This document shows positions 1 through 5,705 of a stretch of DNA of 5,921 bases, one piece after another. The position numbers and the translations under genes are program-made. This DNA comes from an uncultured Alphaproteobacteria bacterium (GTDB taxonomy: Bacteria; Pseudomonadota; Alphaproteobacteria; Rhizobiales; Aestuariivirgaceae). Where the stretch lies: contig CALMLK010000246.1 in the NCBI GenBank assembly GCA_937868035.1, positions 1-5,921 of the forward strand, given 5' to 3'. Below the pieces are notes generated by a model. It saw nothing but the letters and a program-made list of their open reading frames with translations, was not told the DNA's origin and searched no databases. Positions within the stretch are counted from its first letter, which is position 1, and each line of letters opens with the position of its first letter.

Positions 1-476
1 CCCCCGCGGGCCTCACGGGGGCCAACGCCGAGCACGGCGGCAATCACCTTGCCGTCAGCCGAGAAGATGACGTCATTGACTTCGCCGATGTCATCGCCGG
101 CCTTGGAATAGATGCGCTTGCCGGTGAAATCGCTGCCGGTGATGAGCGTGGCGTTGTTCAGGCTGTCCTGCGGAACGAACAGGCCTCCCGCCGCCATGGA
201 GTTGCCGGTCGTGGCGTTTGCGTCAGGCTGTGCCGTGGTGGCGGTGCCGGATGCATTCGGATCGGTGCCCGTGGTGTTCTGGCCCGTGGTGTTCTGGCCG
301 GCGGTGCCCATGGTCTTGCCGTCGGGGCACTTGGTCTTGTCGACCGTGTCGACGCCGTTGGCGTCCTTCATGATACAGGCGGGATCGACGCCTTCCATGC
401 TCTGCTGAGCGCTGACCGGCGCGATGGCATAAACGCTGCCGAGGGCAGCAAGTGCAACGAGTGATGTGAGCTTCAT
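1..476 (-). CDS. Secreted PRC-barrel domain protein (C-terminus beyond window)
   Basis: This gene reads leftward from ATG at 476 and is cut by the window edge after 158 codons. The first 24 or so residues form a Sec signal peptide (MKLTSLVALAALGSVYA, then IAPVSA before QQSM), so the product is probably periplasmic. A short segment with two cysteines (residues 34 and 50) follows, then a low-complexity Gly/Asn/Thr/Ala linker at about residues 55-95. From about residue 115 comes the start of a PRC-barrel: TGKRIYSKAGDDIGEVNDVI, followed by a strand containing KVIAAVLGVG. PRC-barrels are small beta-barrels found in the photosynthetic reaction centre H subunit and in many alphaproteobacterial envelope and stress proteins of unknown role. 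The segment after GVG reads PREARG rather than the Gly-Phe-Leu-Gly-rich turn often seen there. A Shine-Dalgarno AAAGGAC (484-490) lies 7 bases before the start. The gene is divergent from the LprI-like gene. The fold is fairly sure; the function is unknown. Confidence 0.85.
   Translation of the reverse strand, partial: MKLTSLVALAALGSVYAIAPVSAQQSMEGVDPACIMKDANGVDTVDKTKCPDGKTMGTAGQNTTGQNTTGTDPNASGTATTAQPDANATTGNSMAAGGLFVPQDSLNNATLITGSDFTGKRIYSKAGDDIGEVNDVIFSADGKVIAAVLGVGPREARG
270..299 (-). repeat. Perfect 15-bp tandem duplication in the PRC protein linker
   Basis: Two identical 15-base units (270-284 and 285-299, plus-strand unit CGTGGTGTTCTGGCC) sit head to tail and encode a repeated Gly-Gln-Asn-Thr-Thr pentapeptide in the linker between the signal peptide region and the PRC-barrel. 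The unit is a multiple of three, so copy-number change keeps the reading frame. It may vary in length between strains. Confidence 0.85.
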
Positions 477-584
477 GGGTATGGTCCTTTCGAAATTGCA
501 AGATTGCAGGGCTGGCCATTCGCCCGGCCACATGCATGCCCATCAAATGCTCAGTGGGCGGATTGGTTCACGACCTTTCAAATA

Positions 585-600
585 TTCCGCGGTCGCGGAA
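585..600. promoter_or_regulatory. Perfect inverted repeat in divergent intergenic region
   Basis: TTCCGCG-GT-CGCGGAA is a perfect 7-base inverted repeat with a 2-base spacer, placed between the divergent PRC-barrel and LprI-like genes. Its size and position fit a dimeric repressor or activator site. It is too short and lacks a T-run to be a convincing terminator. It shares its right arm with the candidate GGAAC promoter element that begins at 597. No regulator is recognised; the call rests on symmetry and location. Confidence 0.35.
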
Positions 601-621
601 CCACCTGCGCCGCACGGAGTT
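597..621 (+). promoter_or_regulatory. Candidate EcfG-type (general stress) promoter
   Basis: GGAAC at 597-601 is followed after 16 bases by AGTT at 618-621. The known alphaproteobacterial EcfG promoter pattern is GGAAC, 16-17 bases, then CGTT, so this matches in all but one base. It points toward the LprI-like gene, and transcription would begin near 628. If real, it would exclude the GTG at 624 as start of that gene and favour a start at or after 653. Such short motifs arise by chance, so this is a lead only. Confidence 0.3.
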
Positions 622-623
622 CT

Positions 624-1079
624 GTGGCGAATCTTCACAGAGGCAGTGAGTCATGCAATGGTTGTGGCATTACGCGCACTCTCGCCATCCTCTCTTGTCT
701 CATTCTTGCCACATCATCTCCTGGCTCGCATGCACAGGATGCGGAACCGGATTGTTCCGACCAGAAAGACCAATCCACGATGACGCGCTGTGCGGGATTG
801 GACTACGAGAAGGCGGATGCGGACCTGAACCGCATCTGGCCCAGCATCAAGGCAGAAGCCGTTGAAAGCGATGCCGCCGAGGGCAACGGCAAGACCGACT
901 TTCTTGACGCGCTCATGAGCTCACAGCGGGCATGGATCGCCTACCGGGACGCGGAATGCACGCGGCAAGGGTTTGAGGCGCACAATGGCTCCATGGAACC
1001 CATGCTGGTCAACGCCTGCCTCGCGGAGATGACGGCGAAGCGGATCAAGGATCTGCAGGGGGAAGGACTGCTGCAGTAG
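624..1079 (+). CDS. Exported LprI/DUF1311-family protein, start uncertain
   Basis: The conserved part is clear. After a hydrophobic stretch (TLAILSCLILATSS) and a likely signal-peptidase site SHA before QDAEPD comes an LprI-type domain: TRCAGLDYEKADADLNRIW, then QRAWIAYRDAEC, then CLAEMTAKRIKDL. Counting from the GTG at 624 (151 residues), the mature part has four cysteines (44, 56, 112, 132), enough for two disulfides, which fits a periplasmic protein. The family is named for a mycobacterial lysozyme inhibitor, but most members are uncharacterised, so inhibitor activity is not assured. GTG at 624 has GGAG 4 bases upstream and is the only reasonable standard start in frame, but it gives an odd Cys-containing 18-residue lead before the hydrophobic core. 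ATG at 658 in another frame would give MVVALR directly before the hydrophobic core if two bases in CGCGC (673-677) were absent. The gene may therefore carry a small frameshift. It converges on the kinase gene. Confidence 0.72.
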   Translation: MANLHRGSESCNGCGITRTLAILSCLILATSSPGSHAQDAEPDCSDQKDQSTMTRCAGLDYEKADADLNRIWPSIKAEAVESDAAEGNGKTDFLDALMSSQRAWIAYRDAECTRQGFEAHNGSMEPMLVNACLAEMTAKRIKDLQGEGLLQ

Positions 1080-1080
1080 T

Positions 1081-1096
1081 CCAAGTGCGCAGTTGG
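1081..1096. other. Imperfect palindrome between convergent genes
   Basis: CCAAGTGCGCAGTTGG is symmetrical except for one G/G mismatch pair and occupies most of the 29-base gap between the convergent LprI-like gene and the kinase gene. It could form a weak hairpin on either transcript, but there is no T-run on either side, so a terminator role is only a guess. Confidence 0.2.
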
Positions 1097-1108
1097 ATGG
1101 GCCCCCGT

Positions 1109-2137
1109 TCAAGGCGCCCGCAGCCCCTTCTCCGCAGCGTACGCCAAGCAGTCTCTCCACGGTCTGATTGAGGCGGAGGTGGTGGCGGAGTGGAGGGATG
1201 TGGCGGCGCTGGCGTTGGCGAGTGCGAGGCATTCGGAGAGCGCCCACTCCTCGTGCAGGCCGAAGAGCATGCCGGCGTAGAATGCGTCACCTGCGCCGAC
1301 CGTTCCGACAATGTCGGATTTCGGTACATTGACGGAGGCGGCAAAGAGTGTTTCGCCATTGGCGCGCACGGCCACGGCGCCATGGGGGTGATGTATGCAG
1401 GCGAGATCATTGACGCCCAGGCTCAGAAGCATTGCGCAGGCGCGTTCCGCCGAGGATCTGTCGAAGCGCCCGTCCACGGTGACAGGTATCCCGGACACGG
1501 CTTCGGCCTCGCTGTCATTCACGATAAAATAGTCGAGCAACGGCAGGCAGGGGCGCACCTGTTCGCGTTGCAGCCGAGGCGGCACGGGACAGAGTTCCAT
1601 GGCGGTCTTGTACCCGCGTGCCCGCGCCGCCCGGAGGGCATGGCGCCAGCCGTCACTTGCATCCATGGATGAGGAGAGCCCGGGCGAACCCAGATAATAG
1701 ATCTTTCCGCTGCCGTTGGCTGGCAGAAGCTGTTCCGCCGTCATGGTGGCGTTTGCGCCGGGACGGAAAAAGAAGGTGCGTTTGCCCGTGGCGCGCGAAG
1801 TCATCACGTGGGTGGTGTCGGTCGTTTTGCCCGGCACGCGGATGATGTGCGCGGTGTCGAGGCCGTAGCCGCGAGCAATGCGGGTGAAGGTGTCGCCGGC
1901 GGCGTCATCTCCCAGCAGACATTGCAGCGTCACGGGAAAGGGCGCGCCCAGCTTCACCAGTCCGGCGGCCGCATTGTGCGGCGGGCCGCCGGGCGCTTCG
2001 ATGGTCTCCCGGATGAAGGCGATCTGCTCTTCGTCCGGCCAATGCTCGATCATGTGGACGATGTCGAGGACGACCGTACCCGCAAGGACAATGCCGGAGC
2101 GGGGGGCCCCGCGTTCGGGTGTGGGACCGGTCGCCAT
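1109..2137 (-). CDS. PfkB-family sugar kinase, substrate unknown
   Basis: This 342-residue protein is a ribokinase/PfkB-type kinase, which transfers phosphate from ATP to a hydroxyl of a sugar or sugar derivative in the cytoplasm. Diagnostic features in order: a GTVVLD strand with Asp25 near the N-terminus (usual substrate contact); the GGPPHNAAAGLVKLG motif at 50-64 (PfkB signature 1); a lid-like region around 104-128 (KTTDTTHVMTSR); VNDSEAEAVSG at 206-216 with the usual Asn and Glu; and GTVGAGDAFYAG at 278-289, which forms the anion hole and holds the catalytic base Asp284. Length is normal for the family. The gene begins 9 bases after the aldolase stop codon and surely shares its transcript; AGGAAG lies 12 bases before ATG, a rather long spacing. 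Pairing with an aldolase suggests the kinase makes the aldolase's substrate, as LacC does for LacD and YihV for YihT. Fructokinase, tagatose-6-phosphate kinase or ribokinase activity cannot be told apart here. Confidence 0.88.
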   Translation of the reverse strand: MATGPTPERGAPRSGIVLAGTVVLDIVHMIEHWPDEEQIAFIRETIEAPGGPPHNAAAGLVKLGAPFPVTLQCLLGDDAAGDTFTRIARGYGLDTAHIIRVPGKTTDTTHVMTSRATGKRTFFFRPGANATMTAEQLLPANGSGKIYYLGSPGLSSSMDASDGWRHALRAARARGYKTAMELCPVPPRLQREQVRPCLPLLDYFIVNDSEAEAVSGIPVTVDGRFDRSSAERACAMLLSLGVNDLACIHHPHGAVAVRANGETLFAASVNVPKSDIVGTVGAGDAFYAGMLFGLHEEWALSECLALANASAATSLHSATTSASIRPWRDCLAYAAEKGLRAP

Positions 2138-2146
2138 TGCAGGCGA

Positions 2147-3139
2147 CTACTTCCTGTAGCCGTCCAGGGCACTCTCCGTGATCTTCTGGTCGTCCTCCAG
2201 TGAGCGCACGGAGGTGAGGCCCTTCTTGCGCAGGATGGCGTGGTATTCCTTGACGCCCTGTTCGGGCGTGAGGTCGCGCTCCACGACGCGGCGGAAGAGA
2301 TGGACGAGATCGATGGGGCTTTCGGAGAGCTTGATCTTGCGGCCGAAGAGAGCGACGCGCGCGCCAGACTTTTCGCCCTGATGAAGCAGCTCGAAGGTGT
2401 CACGGGTGGTGCCGCCCGAACCGCCGAGAATGCCGACGACGAGATTGCGGTCGTAGCCCGCAAGTTCCTCCATCGCCTTGCGGCCATTGAAGGGCATCTT
2501 GAGGAAGAGGGGCGCATCCGCCGACGTCATGCCCGCGACGCAGCGCAGGATGTTGTCGTTGACGAAGGCTGGCACCTGCTCGGGCGAGAGGTTCTTCGGC
2601 GCGTTGGGATTGAAGACTTCGAGGAAGTGGCGGAACTTCAGTTTCGAGGCCTCGGCGCGGAAGGCATTGTAGGCTTCGAGATGGGCGTAGTCGGCAGACA
2701 GATCGTTGTTGAAGGTGATGGAGTAGAGGCCGAGGTCGGAAAACTTTTTGCAGTGGGCGAGGTTCGCGGTGCGGAAGGGGCGCGCCATTTCCTTGGCATA
2801 GGACGAGTGCCGGGCCCGCCAGATGTCGGTTGCGTCGTTGGCGCGGATGGCCGGGGTGACGTTCGACTTCTTGAAGATGCCGGTCTTGGCGATCATTTCC
2901 AGTGACGATGCCGCCACCAGCATGATGTCGATGTTGCCCTTCTTCACCATGTCCACCACGGTCTGGCGGAAGTGCTCGACGGAATGGAAGCCCTTGCTTT
3001 CGTCGGCAAGGTCCTTGGGGCCGGTGGAAGAGGCGCCGCCGGACATTTCCGGATCCTTGGCGTCCGCCACGATGAAATCCTTCGGCGTATACTTGCCGGA
3101 TGTGATCTTCTTCAACTTGGTGTCGAGGGATTTCGCCAT
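2147..3139 (-). CDS. Class I aldolase-like TIM-barrel protein (DeoC/LacD/FbaB type)
   Basis: This 330-residue protein resembles Schiff-base aldolases of the DeoC/LacD/FbaB superfamily. The visible marks are FIVADAKDPE at 22-31 (first strand, acidic residues), LFLKMPFNG at 211-219 with Lys214 as the candidate Schiff-base lysine, VVGILGGSGGTT at 234-245 (a phosphate-binding type loop), and GARVALFGRKI at 259-269, which resembles the last strand and second phosphate-binding loop of FbaB/LacD proteins. The family call is by motif and context, not by a recognised close homologue. The chosen ATG at 3139 has GAAGG 8 bases upstream; the frame stays open for 40 codons further but those residues are not protein-like (a Cys/Arg/Lys-rich lead that overlaps the divergent promoter region). 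It is the first gene of an operon with the PfkB kinase and would act after it: kinase phosphorylates, aldolase cleaves to two shorter carbon fragments. The exact substrate is unknown. A non-catalytic or other TIM-barrel lyase role is possible. Confidence 0.72.
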   Translation of the reverse strand: MAKSLDTKLKKITSGKYTPKDFIVADAKDPEMSGGASSTGPKDLADESKGFHSVEHFRQTVVDMVKKGNIDIMLVAASSLEMIAKTGIFKKSNVTPAIRANDATDIWRARHSSYAKEMARPFRTANLAHCKKFSDLGLYSITFNNDLSADYAHLEAYNAFRAEASKLKFRHFLEVFNPNAPKNLSPEQVPAFVNDNILRCVAGMTSADAPLFLKMPFNGRKAMEELAGYDRNLVVGILGGSGGTTRDTFELLHQGEKSGARVALFGRKIKLSESPIDLVHLFRRVVERDLTPEQGVKEYHAILRKKGLTSVRSLEDDQKITESALDGYRK

Positions 3140-3147
3140 GGATGGGG

Positions 3148-3152
3148 CCTTC
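3148..3152 (-). promoter_or_regulatory. Ribosome binding site fixing the aldolase start
   Basis: On the minus strand GAAGG lies 8 bases before ATG at 3139. This supports that start over the longer open frame reaching to 3259, which has no comparable site and would run across the divergent gene's leader and start. Confidence 0.6.
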
Positions 3153-3178
3153 GCCTGAATGGGGTTGCGTCGCTTCCG

Positions 3179-3207
3179 CTTATGGCGGCACAGTTGCAGG
3201 GAGACAA
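3179..3207 (-). promoter_or_regulatory. Candidate sigma-70 promoter for the aldolase-kinase operon
   Basis: On the minus strand TTGTCT (3207-3202) is separated by exactly 17 bases from CATAAG (3184-3179), each matching four of six consensus bases. Transcription would begin near 3172, leaving a leader of about 33 bases before the aldolase ATG. The site lies in the 89-base gap between divergent genes. The match is moderate and unproven. Confidence 0.3.
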
Positions 3208-3213
3208 GTCTTT

Positions 3214-3219
3214 GAGGGG
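3214..3219 (+). promoter_or_regulatory. Ribosome binding site fixing the hydrolase start
   Basis: GAGGGG sits 9 bases before ATG at 3229. This supports MRKTLVMIPAF as the true N-terminus, which begins directly on the first beta strand, rather than the frame opening at 3142 that would add 29 unstructured residues overlapping the divergent promoter region. Confidence 0.6.
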
Positions 3220-3228
3220 GAACCTTCC

Positions 3229-3924
3229 ATGCGCAAAACACTGGTGATGATCCCCGCATTCGGCTGCGGGCGGGAGATGTATGACGACGTCGCCGCAGCC
3301 CTAGGCGCAGACGTGAAGGCCGTCATCCACGTGGCCGAACAGGACCGCTTCGAAACCATGGCAGAGGGCCTGCTGCATGCGGTGCCCGGTCATTTCAGTG
3401 TCCTCGGCACGTCCATGGGCGGGCGGCTGGCGCTGGAGGTGGCGCTGGCGGCGCCGGACCGTGTGGAGAGCCTCGTGGTCATCGGGGCAAGTGCGGGTGG
3501 CGTGGCTGATCCGGCTGCGGGCTTGCGCCGCTCGGCGCGGCTGCGGGACGGCGAATTGGAGGGCGTTCTCTCCGAGATGGGAGACATGGTCTCGCATCTT
3601 CCGGGGCCGCGGGGGAGGGCGACGCGGGATGCTTTCATCAGCATGGGGCGGAAGATGGGGGCGGAGGCGATGGCGCGACAATCCGATGCGCTGGCGCACC
3701 GCGCGGACCGCTGGTCACGGGTGGCCGGAATCGCCTGCCCGACGCTCTGCCTGTGGGGCGCGCATGACAAGTTCACGCCCACGGCGGAGGGAGAGCGACT
3801 TGCCGCCGAGGTGCAGCATGGACGCTATGTTGAGCTTCCCGATTGCGGGCACTTCCCGACGCTTGAATATCCTACCGAGACGGCGGTGATCCTGAAGGAC
3901 TGGATTCACGCCGCGCTGGCGTAG
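3229..3924 (+). CDS. Alpha/beta-fold hydrolase
   Basis: This 231-residue cytoplasmic protein has no signal peptide or membrane segment and carries a full catalytic triad by motif: nucleophile Ser62 in GTSMGG (60-65), acid Asp180 in WGAHDKFTP (176-184), and His208 in CGHFPTLE (206-213). The first strand and oxyanion region read LVMIPAFGCGREMYDD, replacing the usual His-Gly-x-Gly with Pro-Ala-Phe-Gly-Cys, as in the group of hydrolases whose N-terminus has a Pro-Gly-Leu-x-Cys pattern. Residues about 92-165 form the cap, which sets substrate choice and is poorly conserved. Members of this superfamily hydrolyse esters, lactones, thioesters and C-C bonds, so the reaction is open. The gene is divergent from the aldolase-kinase operon with an 89-base gap; a shared pathway (for example opening a lactone before phosphorylation) is possible but only inferred. 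Its last 19 bases overlap the 3' end of the convergent oxidase gene. Confidence 0.88.
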   Translation: MRKTLVMIPAFGCGREMYDDVAAALGADVKAVIHVAEQDRFETMAEGLLHAVPGHFSVLGTSMGGRLALEVALAAPDRVESLVVIGASAGGVADPAAGLRRSARLRDGELEGVLSEMGDMVSHLPGPRGRATRDAFISMGRKMGAEAMARQSDALAHRADRWSRVAGIACPTLCLWGAHDKFTPTAEGERLAAEVQHGRYVELPDCGHFPTLEYPTETAVILKDWIHAALA

Positions 3925-5384
3925 GCAATCGTCCCCATCATGCCGGCATTCATGTGATACATGTGGTGGCAGTGCAGCGGCCATGTGCCGGGATTGTCGG
4001 CATCAAACTGGATCGTCACCATGCCGCCGACCGGTACCAGGATCGTGTCGCGGAGCGCACCGTCAATGCGGTCCATTCCCACGCCCACGACCTTGAAGTA
4101 GTGGCCGTGGAGATGCATCGGGTGGGCCATGCCGGTCATGTTGTGGAACATGATCTCGTAGCGCTCGCCCTCGCGCACCTGGAAGAGCGTGTCGTGCATA
4201 GATGACTTGCCGTTGAGTCCCCAGGCATAGTCGGCGCCACCGCCGGTCAGCATCACCATGTGGGTTTTCGAGACGGCGGTTTCCGGCACCTTGCCCAGAG
4301 GTTTCAGGAGATATTCCATCTTCAGGTCGAGGGCCGGTTGCACCTCGCGCTGGTCGCTGGTCTTGCTGATGGTGCCCTCGCCCGAGACAAGGATGATGCC
4401 CGACTGCCCTGTCGTTCCTTCGGCCTTGAACAATACCGGCCAGGTGCCAGAGCCTTGCGGCAGGGCAAGGCGGATGTCGGCACGCTGGGCGATGGCAAGG
4501 GGGAAGCGCTGGCCCTTCACGGGCTGGATGGAATGACCATCGACGGCGATGAGCTCGCCCGTCAGGTTGCCGAGGTCGATCCACATGTTGCTGGCGGCGC
4601 AGCCGTTGATGATGCGGAGCCGCATGCGGCCCGCCTTTTCGGCGCGGACGACTTCGGGGTCATCGAGGGTGCGGTCGTTGGCGAGGAAGGCATCGAAGGT
4701 GATGTCGTTCACCGTGGCCATGCCGTTCATGCCCGGCATCGTCATGGCACTGTGGTCCATCTGCGCCATGGGTTCCTGGCCGGCTTCCATGCCCGGCATG
4801 GCATGCCCCGCGTGAGCAGCGTGCCCGCCGCCCCCCGCCTTCAGTTCGGCGAGGATCTCCTGCGGATTGCGGAAGGTGAAGTCGTGCAGCATGACAACAT
4901 GCTCCTGCTCGTCCACCAGCGGTGCATTGCTTTCGCGGATGACCAGCGGTGCGGCCAGCATCAGCTGCTCCTGCAGGCCGACATGGGAATGCATCCAGTG
5001 CGTTCCCGCGATGCGGGCCGGGAAATCATAGTCGCGGGATTCGCCCGGCTTCAGGGCGGGGCCGGAGAGCATGGGAACGCCATCCTGATTGAGGGGCGGG
5101 GTGAGGCCGTGCCAGTGCACCATGGTGTCCTCGGTCAGGGCATTGGTGAGGCGGGCGCGGAACTGCCCGTCAAACAGCTTGTTCACCCCATGGCGGCCAT
5201 CGGCATCACGGATGCCCATCACGGTCGCGGCCTTGCCCTTGACCTCGAGCACGCGGGTCTCGATCCGCAACTGGGCAGGGGGTGCGCTTTCGGCCCGTGC
5301 GGGAGGGAGCAGTGCGAGGGCTGCCACGGAAGCGGTGCCGCCCAGAAGCGTGCGGCGGGAGAGCGGGGGCATTTTGAGATTCAT
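3906..5384 (-). CDS. Tat-exported multicopper oxidase, CopA-like
   Basis: This 492-residue protein is a three-domain multicopper oxidase, which couples oxidation of Cu(I) or phenolic substrates to reduction of oxygen to water. It starts with a twin-arginine signal: SRRTLLGG at 9-16, a hydrophobic stretch, then PPARA before ESA, so it is folded with copper in the cytoplasm and exported to the periplasm. All four copper motifs are present: HWHG 90-93, HWMHSHVGLQEQ 129-140, HPMHLHGH 421-428, and HCHHMYHMNAGM 471-482. Type 1 copper ligands are His421, Cys472 and His477, with Met482 as likely axial ligand. The GT-HW-HSH-GLQEQ pattern is that of CopA/PcoA, although at 492 residues it is shorter than typical CopA (about 600). 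Residues 188-222 form a Met/His-rich insert with two MPGM motifs, likely binding Cu(I). ATG at 5384 is chosen because it places the Tat motif close to the N-terminus; AGGG lies 10 bases upstream. A GTG at 5420 is possible but less good. No copB or copper regulator is visible nearby. Confidence 0.93.
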   Translation of the reverse strand: MNLKMPPLSRRTLLGGTASVAALALLPPARAESAPPAQLRIETRVLEVKGKAATVMGIRDADGRHGVNKLFDGQFRARLTNALTEDTMVHWHGLTPPLNQDGVPMLSGPALKPGESRDYDFPARIAGTHWMHSHVGLQEQLMLAAPLVIRESNAPLVDEQEHVVMLHDFTFRNPQEILAELKAGGGGHAAHAGHAMPGMEAGQEPMAQMDHSAMTMPGMNGMATVNDITFDAFLANDRTLDDPEVVRAEKAGRMRLRIINGCAASNMWIDLGNLTGELIAVDGHSIQPVKGQRFPLAIAQRADIRLALPQGSGTWPVLFKAEGTTGQSGIILVSGEGTISKTSDQREVQPALDLKMEYLLKPLGKVPETAVSKTHMVMLTGGGADYAWGLNGKSSMHDTLFQVREGERYEIMFHNMTGMAHPMHLHGHYFKVVGVGMDRIDGALRDTILVPVGGMVTIQFDADNPGTWPLHCHHMYHMNAGMMGTIAYASAA

Positions 5385-5427
5385 TATTTGGCAACCCTGA
5401 ATTTCATTTCTCGATTTCACTCCCGCG

Positions 5428-5460
5428 CGTTAACTGCCGCTGAAGCATGACGGGCTAATT
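5428..5460 (+). promoter_or_regulatory. Putative upstream regulatory region of first prepilin (GTTAAC element)
   Basis: CGTTAAC at 5428-5434 is followed by GCCG, GAAGC, ATG and TAATTTG pieces, ending about 40 bases before the prepilin GTG. A similar string in the same order precedes the second prepilin (from 5706). TTAA at 5430-5433 is followed after 7 bases by TGAA, a one-mismatch version of the alphaproteobacterial CtrA site TTAA-N7-TTAA. CtrA controls pilA in Caulobacter. The region also lies upstream of the divergent oxidase. Function is inferred from repetition and family knowledge only. Confidence 0.25.
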
Positions 5461-5487
5461 TGGGGATGTGGGAAGACAATATCATCT

Positions 5488-5493
5488 GGGGAA
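5488..5493 (+). promoter_or_regulatory. Ribosome binding site fixing the first prepilin start
   Basis: GGGGAA lies 5 bases before GTG at 5499. It favours this start over TTG at 5460 or ATG at 5466, and it gives a prepilin leader (18 residues up to Gly) the same size as that of the second prepilin (17 residues). Confidence 0.55.
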
Positions 5494-5498
5494 GAAAC

Positions 5499-5681
5499 GT
5501 GATTCACAGCCATCTTAAGCGTTTGAAGTGCTGGCTCCAAGACTCGAGCGGTGCCGCAGCCGTTGAATATGTCGTTGTTGCTGCTGCGCTGACAACCGCG
5601 TTGATCCCCGGATTTTACTACGTTTCTTCAGCCGTGGCCAACAAGATGGTCTTCATCACCAGCTTCGTCCTTGGGTCGTGA
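5499..5681 (+). CDS. Flp/Fap-type prepilin, divergent
   Basis: This 60-residue protein has the layout of a class IVb (Flp) prepilin: a short basic leader (MIHSHLKRLKCWLQDSSG), a prepilin peptidase site between Gly18 and Ala19, Glu23-Tyr24 at mature positions 5 and 6, then a hydrophobic helix (VVVAAALTTALIPGFYYV). Glu5 is needed for processing and assembly in the family. Mature length would be 42 residues, which is small. Unlike the common Flp pattern EYGLIAAL, Glu-Tyr is followed by Val-Val-Val, and a Pro-Gly pair breaks the helix at residues 37-38. The C-terminal part (VANKMVFITSFVLGS) is again hydrophobic. It would be inserted in the inner membrane, cleaved, and assembled into a thin surface pilus, or act as a minor pilin. 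It is followed 103 bases later by a paralogue. The GTG start is chosen for its ribosome binding site. Confidence 0.8.
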   Translation: MIHSHLKRLKCWLQDSSGAAAVEYVVVAAALTTALIPGFYYVSSAVANKMVFITSFVLGS

Positions 5682-5705
5682 CGCTATATTAAATTTTATC
5701 CATCC

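Noticed and set aside
504..623. Extension of the LprI-like gene to TTG at 504
   Set aside because: The added 40 residues are not signal-like, no ribosome binding site precedes TTG, and the stretch contains the palindrome and likely promoter.
1190..1672. Plus-strand open frame opposite the PfkB kinase
   Set aside because: Antisense to the conserved GAGDA and NDSE regions of the kinase; no domain seen in its translation.
2240..2905. 221-codon plus-strand open frame opposite the aldolase-like gene
   Set aside because: Shadow frame: composition dominated by Glu, Gly, Val and Arg, no motif, no convincing ribosome binding site, while the minus strand has clear aldolase-type motifs and a good start.
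3142..3228. Extension of the hydrolase to an upstream start at 3142
   Set aside because: The extra 29 residues precede the first beta strand without a domain, and a strong GAGGGG site serves the ATG at 3229.
3140..3259. Extension of the aldolase-like protein by 40 residues
   Set aside because: It would cross the hydrolase start codon and leader; the ATG at 3139 has its own GAAGG site.
4260..5450. Long plus-strand open frame (396 codons) opposite the multicopper oxidase
   Set aside because: It lies fully antisense to a gene with all copper motifs, its translation is rich in Gly, Arg, Ala and His without a recognisable domain, and long open antisense frames are expected in GC-rich genomes.
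5385..5498. CueR- or CopY-type copper operator upstream of the multicopper oxidase
   Set aside because: I looked for the dyads used by these regulators and found no convincing match.
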